The notes: a model not told the origin generated them from the sequence alone. A DNA stretch of 46,370 nt from Pseudomonas bananamidigenes (GCF_001679645.1 NZ_LRUN01000048.1:1-46370), one strand, 5' to 3'. Counted from the first letter of the stretch, positions 25,171 to 34,761 are shown. Program-made: numbers and translations.

Positions 25171-28100
25171 ATGACACGGATCGCAACGCCCATCAGCGAC
25201 ATCAAGGAACACTACGACGTGATCGTCATCGGCTCCGGATACGGCGGCGGCATTGCCGCGTCGCGCCTGTCCCGGGCCGGAAAACGGGTGTGCCTGCTGG
25301 AGCGCGGCCGGGAAATCCAGCCCGGCGAATATCCCAACACCATGATCGCCGCCACCGAGGAGTTGCAGGTGCACGATCCTGACGGCCATATCGGCTCGCG
25401 CACCGGGCTGTTCGATCTGCACGTCAACGCGCAGCAAAACGTGGTGGTCGGCTGTGGCCTCGGCGGCACGTCGCTGATCAATGCCAACGTTTCGCTGGAA
25501 CCGACAGCCGATGTATTCAAGGATCCACGCTGGCCGTTGGCGGTACGCGAGGACCGCGATGGCTTGCTCAAGGCGGGTTACGAAAAAGCCCGGGAGATGC
25601 TCAAGCCCAACCCTTACCCGAACACCGCGCCGGATCTGCCCAAGCTCGATGCCAACAAAAAATCCGCGGACTTCCTCCAGCAAGGCGCGCATTTCTACAA
25701 GCCGCCGATCAACGTGACTTTCGACAAACTGCCGAACAACCTCAATCACGTCGGTGTCGAGCAACTGCCCTGCAACCACTGCGGCGACTGCGTTTCGGGC
25801 TGCAACAACAAAGCCAAGAACACCACGCTGATGAACTATCTGCCGGACGCTACCAATCACGGTGCGGAGATTTTCTGTCAGGCCCAAGTGCGGCATCTGG
25901 AGCGCGATGGCGATGGCTGGATCGTGCACTTTCAGTATCTGGACAGTGGCCGCGAGAAGTTCGACGCACCGACGCTGTTCGTGAAGGCCGACATTGTCGT
26001 GGTATCTGCCGGTACCCTGGGCTCCACCGAAATTCTCCTGCGTTCGCGGGACAAGGGCCTGGTGATGTCCGGGCAGCTCGGCGAGAACATGAGCGGCAAC
26101 GGCGATATTCTCGGCTTCGGCCACAATTGCGCCCAGACCATCAACGGCATCGGTTTCGGCACCCATTCGGCCAAGGAGATGAAACCGGTCGGCCCGTGCA
26201 TCACGTCGATCATCGACATGCGCACCGAAGGTGACAGAAGCAGCCAGATGGTCATTGAGGAAGGCTCGATCCCGGGCGCTCTCGGGCGGCCGATGGTGCC
26301 GGCAATGGCCGGGTTCGCCGAGCTGATCGGCGTGGCCACCGACGACAGCTTCAGCGGCAAGGTGAAGTACAAGGAGCGCGAAGCCGAAAGCTTCCTGCGC
26401 GGCCCGTATTATGGCGCGCTGCACAACATGCAGACGTATCTGATCATGAGTCACGACAGCGGCCAGGGGCGCATGGTCCTCGACAGCAAGGATCAACTGC
26501 GCATCGACTGGCCGGGCGTCGGCGAACAGGAAAACTTCAGGATCGGCAACGAGCGGCTGCACCAGAGCACCAAGGCACTGGGCGGGATCTGGGTCGAGAA
26601 CCCGATCTGGACCAAACTGCTCAGGCACAGCATCGTCTCGGTGCATCCGCTGGGCGGTTGCGTGATGGGCGAAGACGCTACGCAAGGTGTGGTCAACCAC
26701 AAGGGCCAGGTGTTCAGCGGCGCCAGCGGCACCGATGTCTACGCCAACCTGTACGTGACCGACGGTGCGGTGATTCCTACCTCATTGGCGGTCAACCCGC
26801 TGCTGACCATCTCCGCCGTCAGCGAACGCAACATGGGTCTGCTGGCCGCCGACCGTGGCTGGAAAATCGATTACACGCTGCCCTCGGCACCGCGCAAACA
26901 ACCGGTGCCACCGACGCTCGGCGTACAGTTCACCGAGACCATGAAAGGCTACTTCTCCCGGGCCTTCACCGCTGCGCAGAGCACGGATCTGAAGGTCTAC
27001 GAGGCGGCGGCCAAACGCGGCGAAGCGGACAATTCGCCGATCGACTTCACCCTGACCATCACCGCCAACGACCTCAACCGGATGATCAAGGAGCCGGAGC
27101 ACGCGGCAACCATCGTCGGTACGGTGATCGCGCCGGCGCTGTCGCCGCAGCCGCTGACTGCCAACAACGGCGTGTTCAACCTGTTCGAGCAATTCGAGCA
27201 GCAGGTCGACACGCGCCACATGAAATACGACATGAAACTGACCGCCGAGGACGGCAACGATTATTTCTTCAGCGCCTTCAAAACCGTGCCGGAAGACAAC
27301 GGCGTGCTGAATATCTGGCACGACACCAGCACGCTTTACGTGACCCTGTATCGCGGGCCGGACAAGTCCGGCGAGGTGATCGGTTCGGGTGTGATGCACA
27401 TCGAGCCGGCGGATTTCGCCAAACAGATGACCACCATGAAAGTGCTCAATGCGCGCAACGAGCGTGAGCGCATCGAAGGGCTGGCACGGTTCGGCAGGTT
27501 CTTCGCCGGGATTCTCTGGGAGAGTTACGGCGGCGTGTTTGCCGGCGACAAATACTTCAACCCCGACGCGCCGCCACGCTTGAAACGGCCGCTGGATGCG
27601 CCGACGCCGGATGTGCATTTCTTCCCCACCGAGGACGGGGTGGAACTGCGCCTGAGCCGCTATCAGGCCGGCAGCAAAGGCCCGGTGATGCTGGTTCACG
27701 GGTTGGGTGTGGGCTCGAATATCTTCTCGACCGATACGATCCAGACCAACCTGCTGGAATTTCTCTGCAAGCACGACTACGACGTGTGGCTGCTGGACTT
27801 CCGGGTGAGCATCCTGCTGCCGGCCAGCAAGAAGGAGTGGAACGGCGACCAGATCGCCCGGTACGACTTCAAGGCCGCCATCGGGCAGATCCAGCAGCGG
27901 ACCGGTGCGAAGGATGTGCAATGCGTGGTGCATTGCTACGGCGCGACCACGTTCTTCATGTCGCTGCTGGCCGGGTTGCAGGGCGTGCGTTCGGTGGTCT
28001 GCTCGCAGATCGCCGCCGACACGGTGGTCGCGACAGCAACAGGGCTCAAGGCCGGCCTGCACTTGCCGGGGATGCTCGACGCCATCGGCATCAAGTCGAT

Positions 28101-28623
28101 GACGGCGTATGCCGACAGCAAGGAGAACTGGTTCAACCGCCTCTACGACAAGGCCCTCAACGGCTACGCACGGATCGAAGCCCAGGGTTACTGCACCAAC
28201 CCGGTTTGCCACCGCATCACCTTCATGTACGCCTCGCTGTACCGCCACGACACCCTCAACGAGACGCTGCACGACAACCTGCATGAACTGTTCGGCGAGT
28301 CGAACATCGAGACCTTCGAACACCTGGCGCTGATCGTGCGCAAAGGGCACCTGGTGGATTTCAAGGGCAACGATGTGTACATGCCGCACTTCGACCGGCT
28401 GACCATGCCGATCTGCTTCATCAGCGGTGCGGAGAATCAGTGCTACCTGCCGGAAAGCACGCTCAAGACCTACCAGCGTGTCTGCGAGAAACACGGACCG
28501 GAGCGTTACAGCCGGCATGTGGTGCCGGGTTACGGTCACATCGACTGCATGTTCGGCAAGAACGCGGTGGTCGATGTGTATCCGATCATCCTGGAGCACT
28601 TGGAGAAAACCGCCCTCGGTTGA
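25171..28623 (+). CDS. GMC oxidoreductase fused to an alpha/beta hydrolase
   Basis: An 1150-residue fusion. Residues 1-580 form a cholesterol-oxidase-like GMC flavoprotein: FAD motif GSGYGGG (21-27), a cysteine cluster C201-x2-C204-x2-C207-x3-C211 and the active-site region HPLGGC (H492). Residues about 590-780 form a linker domain I do not recognise. Residues about 810-1150 are an alpha/beta hydrolase with the oxyanion HG (843-844), a nucleophile elbow VHCYG in which cysteine 922 replaces the usual serine, and a C-terminal H1123. No signal peptide is evident. The predicted role is oxidation and cleavage of a hydrophobic alcohol or ester. It leads a set with a cytochrome c and a phosphoesterase. 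The substrate is unknown; the domain calls are firm. Confidence 0.88.
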   Translation: MTRIATPISDIKEHYDVIVIGSGYGGGIAASRLSRAGKRVCLLERGREIQPGEYPNTMIAATEELQVHDPDGHIGSRTGLFDLHVNAQQNVVVGCGLGGTSLINANVSLEPTADVFKDPRWPLAVREDRDGLLKAGYEKAREMLKPNPYPNTAPDLPKLDANKKSADFLQQGAHFYKPPINVTFDKLPNNLNHVGVEQLPCNHCGDCVSGCNNKAKNTTLMNYLPDATNHGAEIFCQAQVRHLERDGDGWIVHFQYLDSGREKFDAPTLFVKADIVVVSAGTLGSTEILLRSRDKGLVMSGQLGENMSGNGDILGFGHNCAQTINGIGFGTHSAKEMKPVGPCITSIIDMRTEGDRSSQMVIEEGSIPGALGRPMVPAMAGFAELIGVATDDSFSGKVKYKEREAESFLRGPYYGALHNMQTYLIMSHDSGQGRMVLDSKDQLRIDWPGVGEQENFRIGNERLHQSTKALGGIWVENPIWTKLLRHSIVSVHPLGGCVMGEDATQGVVNHKGQVFSGASGTDVYANLYVTDGAVIPTSLAVNPLLTISAVSERNMGLLAADRGWKIDYTLPSAPRKQPVPPTLGVQFTETMKGYFSRAFTAAQSTDLKVYEAAAKRGEADNSPIDFTLTITANDLNRMIKEPEHAATIVGTVIAPALSPQPLTANNGVFNLFEQFEQQVDTRHMKYDMKLTAEDGNDYFFSAFKTVPEDNGVLNIWHDTSTLYVTLYRGPDKSGEVIGSGVMHIEPADFAKQMTTMKVLNARNERERIEGLARFGRFFAGILWESYGGVFAGDKYFNPDAPPRLKRPLDAPTPDVHFFPTEDGVELRLSRYQAGSKGPVMLVHGLGVGSNIFSTDTIQTNLLEFLCKHDYDVWLLDFRVSILLPASKKEWNGDQIARYDFKAAIGQIQQRTGAKDVQCVVHCYGATTFFMSLLAGLQGVRSVVCSQIAADTVVATATGLKAGLHLPGMLDAIGIKSMTAYADSKENWFNRLYDKALNGYARIEAQGYCTNPVCHRITFMYASLYRHDTLNETLHDNLHELFGESNIETFEHLALIVRKGHLVDFKGNDVYMPHFDRLTMPICFISGAENQCYLPESTLKTYQRVCEKHGPERYSRHVVPGYGHIDCMFGKNAVVDVYPIILEHLEKTALG

Positions 28624-28634
28624 TGAAGTGTTCC

Positions 28635-28768
28635 TGTGGCGAGGGAGCTTGCTCCCGCTGGGCTCCGAAGCGGCCCTAAAACCTGAGCATGCGGTGTTCC
28701 TGAAACACCGGCATCTGCTGGTTTCACGACTGCTGCGTAGCCGAGCGGGAGCAAGCTCCCTCGCCACA
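28635..28768. repeat. Perfect 25-bp inverted repeat, REP variant
   Basis: TGTGGCGAGGGAGCTTGCTC at the left extends to 25 bp and is perfectly complemented at 28744-28768. It lies between the GMC fusion and the cytochrome gene. The core differs from the GTGGGAGCGAGC REPs elsewhere in the window, so a second REP subfamily is present. Confidence 0.85.
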
Positions 28769-28823
28769 AAGGCTCATTGATACCGGGTATTTTTCTTGAG
28801 GTCTGCACAAGGAAATGGATGAC

Positions 28824-30692
28824 ATGGACAGCTACATCCGCTGGTTTCAACGTTTCATCTGGCTCGGCATAGCGATGAACATGGTGTTCGCGATCCCGGC
28901 GCTGTTCGCGCCGGGGTTGCTGACATCGGTGGTCGGCCTGCCGCCGCAACTCTCCGATCCGTGGCTGGAAAACGCCGGGATGCTGCTGGTAGGCATCAGC
29001 GTGTTCTACATGCCGTCGGGCTTCAATGCACCGCGCTACGTGGTGCATTCCTGGCTGTGCGTGCTGACGCGGCTGATCGCCGTGGCGTTCTGGATCTACT
29101 TGATCGACACCAGCAGCCAGGGCTCGCTGTTCGTGCCGATGTTGATGGGTGACCTGAGCTTTTTCCTGATCCTCGGGATTCTGCTGTACCTCGGCACCAC
29201 TCCTGAGAATCGACCCCTGGCGCTGCTCTGTGACGGCTGGCGTGAATGGCGGGCGGCGTGGGCGCGGCACTGGCAGAGTCATGCATTCAGGGTCGGCACG
29301 CTGGTGGTGGTCGCGCTGCTGGCATTCATCGGCTACCAGACCTGGTATCAGATGCTGCGGGTGGTGCCGGAGCAGGAATATGCCTCTGACGAAGATCACT
29401 ACAAGTACGCCGCGATCGGCCTCGGCATCGAAGCACGAATCCCGTATTACCTGTTTTCCGTGCTGCCGCAGATGTGCCCGGAAAAACTGCCGAAACCTGG
29501 CGGCTGGGAAGTCTTCGGCTTCCTGTTCGAGAACGGCAAGGACCTGCCGATCGGCATGGCCAAGCGGCAGATCGGTTACCCGACGGTGGAGCCGAACTGC
29601 GCGCTGTGCCACACCGGCTCGTATCGGGCCAATGCCGGCGACGTGGCGGTCAATGTGCCGAGCGCACCGGCCAATACCCTGCAACTGCAAGCCTTCCAGT
29701 GGTTCGCCTACGATTGCGCCAGCGACCCGAAATTCACCACCGACGCGGTGATGGCGGCGATCAACGGCAAGTTCCAGCTCGGTTTTTTCGAGCGGCTCTA
29801 CAACCGCTACCTGATCATCCCGATGGCCAAGACTGCGCTGCTCAAACAGAAGCAGGCCTATGCGTGGCAGAAACTGCGCCCGCCGCAGGGGCCGGGGCGT
29901 ACCGACACGTTCAACCCGACGAAAATGGTGGTGTTCGGCTTCCCGGATGACTCGACCATCGGCACCGTCGACCTGCCGCAAGTGTGGAACCAGAAACCCC
30001 GGGAATCGATGTACCTGCACTGGGACGGCAATAACAACAAGATTCACGAGCGCAACTACGCCGCCGCCATGGCGGTGGGAGCGACGCCGGAATCGGTGCT
30101 GCCGCCGAGCTTCAACCGCGTGACCAACTGGCTGCTCGGGCACAAGGCTCCGGCCTGGCCGTGGGCACTGGATCAGGCCAAAGTCGCCCGGGGCAAACCG
30201 ATCTGGGAAGCCAATTGCGCCGGTTGCCACGACTTCGGGCGTGCCGACACCGGGCAGGTCACCACCAACATCGACCAGCTCGGCACCGATCCGCATCGTC
30301 TGGATTCGTTCACCACCGGGCTGGTGGCGGCGTTCCACACCTTCAAGAAACCGCCGTTCGATTTCGGCGCCTACCGCAAGACCCAGAGCTACAGCAACAC
30401 GCCCACCGACGGCATCTGGCTGCGCGCGCCGTATCTGCACAACGGTTCGGTGCCGACCCTGTGGGACCTGCTGCAACCACCGGAAAAACGTCCGCAGGTG
30501 TTCATCACCGGCTCCGACATCTACGACCCGGTCAACGTCGGTTTCGTCACCAGCGGCGCCCAGGCGAAAGCCTCGGCGGACTTCAAGTACGACACCCGCC
30601 TGGAGGGCAATCACAACAGCGGTCACCTGTATGGCACGACGCTGTCGGACGACGACAAACGTGCGCTGATCGAATTCATGAAAACCCTGTGA
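28824..30692 (+). CDS. Membrane-anchored di-heme cytochrome c
   Basis: A 622-residue protein starting at ATG 28824; the ATG at 28815 is too close to AAGGA to be preferred. The first 160 residues hold about four to five membrane helices, a domain of its own, followed by a further helix near residues 156-176. The periplasmic part has two heme-binding motifs, CALCH (259-263) and CAGCH (465-469), and the segment APYLHNGSVPTLWDLL typical of MauG/RoxA-like di-heme cytochromes. It could take electrons from the GMC flavoprotein or act as an oxygenase. The gene starts about 200 bp after the GMC fusion and precedes the phosphoesterase gene by 25 bp. Confidence 0.85.
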   Translation: MDSYIRWFQRFIWLGIAMNMVFAIPALFAPGLLTSVVGLPPQLSDPWLENAGMLLVGISVFYMPSGFNAPRYVVHSWLCVLTRLIAVAFWIYLIDTSSQGSLFVPMLMGDLSFFLILGILLYLGTTPENRPLALLCDGWREWRAAWARHWQSHAFRVGTLVVVALLAFIGYQTWYQMLRVVPEQEYASDEDHYKYAAIGLGIEARIPYYLFSVLPQMCPEKLPKPGGWEVFGFLFENGKDLPIGMAKRQIGYPTVEPNCALCHTGSYRANAGDVAVNVPSAPANTLQLQAFQWFAYDCASDPKFTTDAVMAAINGKFQLGFFERLYNRYLIIPMAKTALLKQKQAYAWQKLRPPQGPGRTDTFNPTKMVVFGFPDDSTIGTVDLPQVWNQKPRESMYLHWDGNNNKIHERNYAAAMAVGATPESVLPPSFNRVTNWLLGHKAPAWPWALDQAKVARGKPIWEANCAGCHDFGRADTGQVTTNIDQLGTDPHRLDSFTTGLVAAFHTFKKPPFDFGAYRKTQSYSNTPTDGIWLRAPYLHNGSVPTLWDLLQPPEKRPQVFITGSDIYDPVNVGFVTSGAQAKASADFKYDTRLEGNHNSGHLYGTTLSDDDKRALIEFMKTL

Positions 30693-30717
30693 ACCCCTAC
30701 GGATAGAGGATTACGCC

Positions 30718-31962
30718 ATGTCAGCGGTCGGTCATCTGAAACACGAGTACGACAAAGTCAAGGTTCGCCTGCACGGTTTGCTCACGCGGATCGAAATGGC
30801 CTGGATGAAACTCATCAGCGAACTGGAACCCGAAGAGTTCCAGGCCATCATCAAGCTGCTGCAGCGCGGTCACGATCAGGCGCAGTACGTGCTGAAAAAC
30901 GGCGAGTTGCCGGCCGACGAGCCAGCGGTGCCCTGGGAGTTGTCCCACGGTTTGTCGATTCTGCGTATCGGCAATGCGACGCCGTTGCCGCAATCGCCCG
31001 ATCAACTGCAGACCCGGGTGCTCAAGGACGGCACGCTGCTGGGCTGTCGCAAATGGGAGTTGCTGGATCTGTTGTGGAGCGAAGCGCTGCTCAAATGGAT
31101 CGAAAACCTGCGGCACCACGCCACCTTCGGCACCGATCCGGCCATGGTGACCATGGGACGTGAAGTGACGCTGGCGATTGCCGGCGACTGGGGCACCGGG
31201 CCGTTCAACAGCCATGCGCCAGCGGTTTCAGTCGCCAACCAGATGCAACTGGCCAACGCCGACTTCACCATTCACCTGGGGGATGTCTATTACGCCGGTA
31301 CCCATTCCCAGGAAGACACCGACATGTCCGGCTGGCCGATGGGCACCCACGGCTCGTTCACCCTCAACTCCAACCACGAGATGTACAGCGGCGCCCACGG
31401 TTATTTCAAGGAACTGGCCGCGCGTTTCCCGGGGCAGCAGGGCACCAGCTACTTTGCCCTGATCAACGACGACTGGCTGATCGTCGGGCTGGACACGGCG
31501 TACGCCTCGGACGTGATGAACCTGTACATGGACGGCACGCTGAACGAGCCGCAGATCGCCTGGATGAAGGGCTTGCCCAAACGCAAGAAACTCATGGTGC
31601 TCAGCCACCATCAGGGCTTCGACATTACCGGGCACAACAAGACCGCGTTGTATCAGCCGGTGTGCGATGCACTGGGGCGCGAGCCGGATTACTGGTACTG
31701 GGGGCATCTGCACAACGGCATCGTCTATGCCACCCAGGGCGGGTTGCATGCGCGCTGCGCCGGACACGGCGCAATTCCCTATGGCACCACCAGCGAGCTG
31801 AACGGGCATTCGCGGATACTGTTTTCCGAGACGCAGGATGCGAAGGATCCGGACTATCCGCTGCGGGTGTTGAACGGGTACGCCAGGATCAGGTTGGTGG
31901 GGGAGGAGATTTTCGAGGAGTTTATCGGGGAGGATGGATCGGTGAGGTGGTCATCCCAATGA
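30718..31962 (+). CDS. Calcineurin-like metallophosphoesterase
   Basis: A 414-residue protein with the metal-binding series GDWG (from about 156), GDVYYAG, SNHE (in place of the usual GNHE), SHHQ and GHLHNG. These are the five motifs of the calcineurin-like fold. There is no signal peptide, so it is probably cytoplasmic. The first 150 residues are a helical extension with no family I recognise. AGAGGA lies about 8 bp before the ATG, 25 bp after the cytochrome gene, so the two are almost certainly cotranscribed. The substrate could be a phosphodiester or phosphomonoester; nothing in the sequence settles this. Confidence 0.85.
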   Translation: MSAVGHLKHEYDKVKVRLHGLLTRIEMAWMKLISELEPEEFQAIIKLLQRGHDQAQYVLKNGELPADEPAVPWELSHGLSILRIGNATPLPQSPDQLQTRVLKDGTLLGCRKWELLDLLWSEALLKWIENLRHHATFGTDPAMVTMGREVTLAIAGDWGTGPFNSHAPAVSVANQMQLANADFTIHLGDVYYAGTHSQEDTDMSGWPMGTHGSFTLNSNHEMYSGAHGYFKELAARFPGQQGTSYFALINDDWLIVGLDTAYASDVMNLYMDGTLNEPQIAWMKGLPKRKKLMVLSHHQGFDITGHNKTALYQPVCDALGREPDYWYWGHLHNGIVYATQGGLHARCAGHGAIPYGTTSELNGHSRILFSETQDAKDPDYPLRVLNGYARIRLVGEEIFEEFIGEDGSVRWSSQ

Positions 31963-31976
31963 TGCGGTGATTGTGT

Positions 31977-32007
31977 GATCGTTCCCACGCAGAGCGTGGG
32001 AACGATC
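31977..32007. terminator. Palindrome between convergent phosphoesterase gene and gbcA
   Basis: A 14-bp perfect stem GATCGTTCCCACGC with an AGA loop. It is a minimal copy of the repeat at 10-150 and 38079-38212 and sits where a bidirectional terminator is expected, though no long T run follows. Confidence 0.5.
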
Positions 32008-32019
32008 TGTCAGGTGCGA

Positions 32020-33312
32020 TCAGCCTTGGACCGGCACGCCTTTGAGGTACGGCGCAGGCTCGGCCCCCAGGTTGCTCAGCATCCGCTCGCTGTACCAGTC
32101 GACGAAGTTGACCACGCCAAACTCATAGGTCTTGGAGTAAGGCCCTGGCTGGTACGCGGTGGAGTTGATGCCGCGCTGGTTCTCTTCGGCCAGGCGACGG
32201 TCCTGGTCGTTGGTGGCGTCCCACACCTTGCGCATGCGCTCGACGTCGTAATCCACGCCTTCCACGGCATCCTTGTGCACGATCCACTTGGTGGTGACCA
32301 TGGTTTCCTGGGCACTGATCGGCCACACGGTGAACACGATGATGTGGTCGCCCATGCAGTGGTTCCACGAGTGAGGCAGGTGCAGGATGCGCATCGAGCC
32401 CAGGTCCGGGTTCTTGATCCGGCCCATGAGTTTGGCGCAGCCCTGCTTGCCGTCCATGGTCATCGACACGGTGCCCTTGAGCAGCGGCATGCGCACGATG
32501 CGGTTGCGCAGACCGAAGCTGGCGTGGGCGTAAGGGATCTTTTCGGCTTCCCACGCGGCAGCAGAAGCGGCGACATGATCCTTGAACGCCTGGTCGGCGC
32601 GCGGGTCGGTGACGTCGTCCCACTCCAGCAGGGTTTTCAGCAACTCCGGGTGCGAACCGTTGCAGTGGTAGCACTCGCGGTTGTTTTCCAGCACCAGTTT
32701 CCAGTTGGCCTTTTCCATCAAGGTGGTTTGCACCGCCACCTTGGTGTTCTCCATGTCGTAGGGTTCCATGTAGTGGTTCAGGGTCGACAGGAAGTCATCG
32801 ATGGCTGGCGGGTTTTCGGCCAGGCTGACGAAGATGTAGCCGCCGGCGGTCTTCACGTTCACCGGTTTGAGGCCGTACTGATTCATGTCGAAATCGGCGC
32901 CCATCTCGGTACCGGCGAACAGCAGGCGACCGTCCAGTTCGTAGGTCCACTGGTGGTAGTGGCAGACCAGTTTGGCGACCTTGCCCTTGTCGCTGGTGCA
33001 CAGGCGCGAGCCACGGTGGCGGCAGACGTTGTGGAATGCATGCACCACGCCTTCGGCGCCGCGAATGACGATGATCGGGTTCTTGCCGATCTGCAGGGTC
33101 AGGTAGTTGCCCTTGGCCGGGATTTCGCAGGTCATGCCGGCGATCAACCATTCCTTCTGGAAGATCTCCTGCATGTCGATATCGAACAGGCGCTCGTCAC
33201 TGTAGAACGGTTGCGGCAGCGAGAAGGTGCGTTCGCGCTCCTGCAGCATTTGTGCGGTGGCCTTGCGTGCGGGTTCCAGCGGGTCGCCCAGGCTGATTTT
33301 TGCGGTGTCCAT
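32020..33312 (-). CDS. gbcA: Glycine betaine monooxygenase, Rieske oxygenase subunit GbcA
   Basis: The oxygenase subunit that demethylates glycine betaine to dimethylglycine, releasing formaldehyde. The 430-residue protein carries the Rieske 2Fe-2S motifs CRHRGS and CHYHQW, about 18 residues apart, and the mononuclear iron site within NNRECYHCNGSHPELL (two histidines). ATG 33312 is chosen because AGGA lies 8 bp upstream; an in-frame ATG at 33333 has none. It is divergent from gbcB across 280 bp and convergent with the phosphoesterase gene. It matches PA5410 in placement. Confidence 0.94.
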   Translation of the reverse strand: MDTAKISLGDPLEPARKATAQMLQERERTFSLPQPFYSDERLFDIDMQEIFQKEWLIAGMTCEIPAKGNYLTLQIGKNPIIVIRGAEGVVHAFHNVCRHRGSRLCTSDKGKVAKLVCHYHQWTYELDGRLLFAGTEMGADFDMNQYGLKPVNVKTAGGYIFVSLAENPPAIDDFLSTLNHYMEPYDMENTKVAVQTTLMEKANWKLVLENNRECYHCNGSHPELLKTLLEWDDVTDPRADQAFKDHVAASAAAWEAEKIPYAHASFGLRNRIVRMPLLKGTVSMTMDGKQGCAKLMGRIKNPDLGSMRILHLPHSWNHCMGDHIIVFTVWPISAQETMVTTKWIVHKDAVEGVDYDVERMRKVWDATNDQDRRLAEENQRGINSTAYQPGPYSKTYEFGVVNFVDWYSERMLSNLGAEPAPYLKGVPVQG

Positions 33313-33490
33313 CGATGAATTCCTCAAGGCCATCTGCGTGGCCGCGAAAGTGGCTGATCAGGGTTGCAGCGCAAGGTGTAAAGAAACCGTTTGTGTTGGG
33401 GCGAGTGTGGGGCCGGCGCAGGCGAGAACCTTATCCATGGGCGACATGGTGCAATCTGTTCCCGACGCGCAACCCCCGGTGCCTGAAGGC

Positions 33491-33526
33491 TGGTCGCGAT
33501 AAGTATGTGAATGTCGCGGATAGGTA
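33491..33526. promoter_or_regulatory. Candidate GbdR operator between gbcA and gbcB
   Basis: TGGTCGCGATAAGTA (33491) and TGTCGCGGATAGGTA (33512) are 21 bp apart and share GATA.GTA in register, with GTCGC in both but shifted by one base. They resemble the GTCGC..CAGT units at 3389-3442. The position about 70-100 bp before gbcB suits activation of that gene. Confidence 0.5.
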
Positions 33527-33592
33527 AACGGGGCGTTCAAGCTATACGCAGAATCGCCACATGAAGGCCGACAGTCGGCCGTGGAGAACAGC

Positions 33593-34693
33593 ATGTCGAA
33601 CAGCTTCCTGAATCCGGTCACCACCCAGACCTGGGCCAATGGCCGACACATCGTCCGTTGCGTCAAAGTCATCCAGGAAACCTGGGATGTGCGCACCTTC
33701 TGCTTCATGGCCGACCAGCCGATCCTGTTCTTTTTCAAGCCCGGGCAGTTCGTCACCCTGGAGCTGGAAATCGAAGGCCAGCCGATCATGCGCTCGTACA
33801 CCATCTCCAGTTCGCCGTCGGTGCCCTACAGCTTTTCGGTCACCATCAAGCGGGTGCCGGGAGGCAAGGTGTCCAACTGGCTGCACGACACGTTGCACGA
33901 AGGCCAGGAACTGGCGGTGCACGGCCCGGTCGGGCTGTTCAACGCCATCGATTTCCCGAGCCCGAAAGTGCTGTACCTCAGCGGTGGCGTCGGCATCACT
34001 CCGGTGATGTCCATGGCGCGCTGGTTCTACGACACCAACGGCAACGTCGACATGACGTTCATCCACAGCGCCCGCTCGCCCAAAGACATCATTTACCACC
34101 GCGAGCTGGAACACATGGCGTCGCGGATCGACAACTTCAGCCTGCACCTGATCTGCGAGAAGCATGGCCTGGGCGAACCGTGGGCCGGGTATCGCGGCTA
34201 CCTGAATCACAAAATGCTGGAACTGATGGTGCCGGACTTCCTTGAACGCGAAGTGTTCTGCTGCGGCCCGACGCCTTACATGAACGCGGTCAAACGCTTG
34301 CTGGAAAACGCCGGCTACGACATGAAGCGCTACCACGAGGAATCCTTCGGCGCCACGCCACCGGAAGCCCGCGCCGACGCGGTGGAACAGGCCGAACAGG
34401 CTGCCGAAGCACCGGAAATCCCGGCGGCGGATCTGCACCTGGTGGAGTTCACCTCATCGGACAAGAGCATCCGCGTGGCCCCGGGCGAGACCGTGCATGC
34501 GGCGGCGGCCAAGGTCGGCCTGATGATCCCGAAAGCCTGCGGCATGGGGATCTGCGGGACGTGCAAGGTGCTCAAGCTCGGCGGCGAAGTGGAGATGGAT
34601 CACAACGGCGGGATCACCGAGGACGACGAGGCTGAGGGGTACATTCTTTCTTGCTGCAGTGTGCCGAAGGGGGATGTTCGTATCGAATATTGA
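33593..34693 (+). CDS. gbcB: Glycine betaine monooxygenase reductase subunit GbcB
   Basis: The NAD(P)H-dependent reductase that feeds electrons to GbcA. The 366-residue protein has an FAD domain (RSYTISSSP, about 67-75), an NAD domain (SGGVGITPVMSMARWF) and a C-terminal plant-type 2Fe-2S ferredoxin (CGMGICGTC with a distal cysteine in YILSCC). The start is ATG 33593, with GGAG 6 bp upstream; the GTG four codons earlier is less likely. It is divergent from gbcA. An acidic, alanine-rich linker (about 262-285) joins the flavin and ferredoxin parts. Confidence 0.94.
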   Translation: MSNSFLNPVTTQTWANGRHIVRCVKVIQETWDVRTFCFMADQPILFFFKPGQFVTLELEIEGQPIMRSYTISSSPSVPYSFSVTIKRVPGGKVSNWLHDTLHEGQELAVHGPVGLFNAIDFPSPKVLYLSGGVGITPVMSMARWFYDTNGNVDMTFIHSARSPKDIIYHRELEHMASRIDNFSLHLICEKHGLGEPWAGYRGYLNHKMLELMVPDFLEREVFCCGPTPYMNAVKRLLENAGYDMKRYHEESFGATPPEARADAVEQAEQAAEAPEIPAADLHLVEFTSSDKSIRVAPGETVHAAAAKVGLMIPKACGMGICGTCKVLKLGGEVEMDHNGGITEDDEAEGYILSCCSVPKGDVRIEY

Positions 34694-34761
34694 ATTCAGT
34701 ATGCAGGCTTTGGGGGCGGTCTCTCGTAGGGGAGATCGTATGAAGTCATCAGTTGCTGTTT

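Noticed and set aside
25030..28767. Long minus-strand frames opposite the GMC fusion
   Set aside because: Low-complexity translations with no family resemblance; the plus strand has clear FAD and hydrolase motifs.
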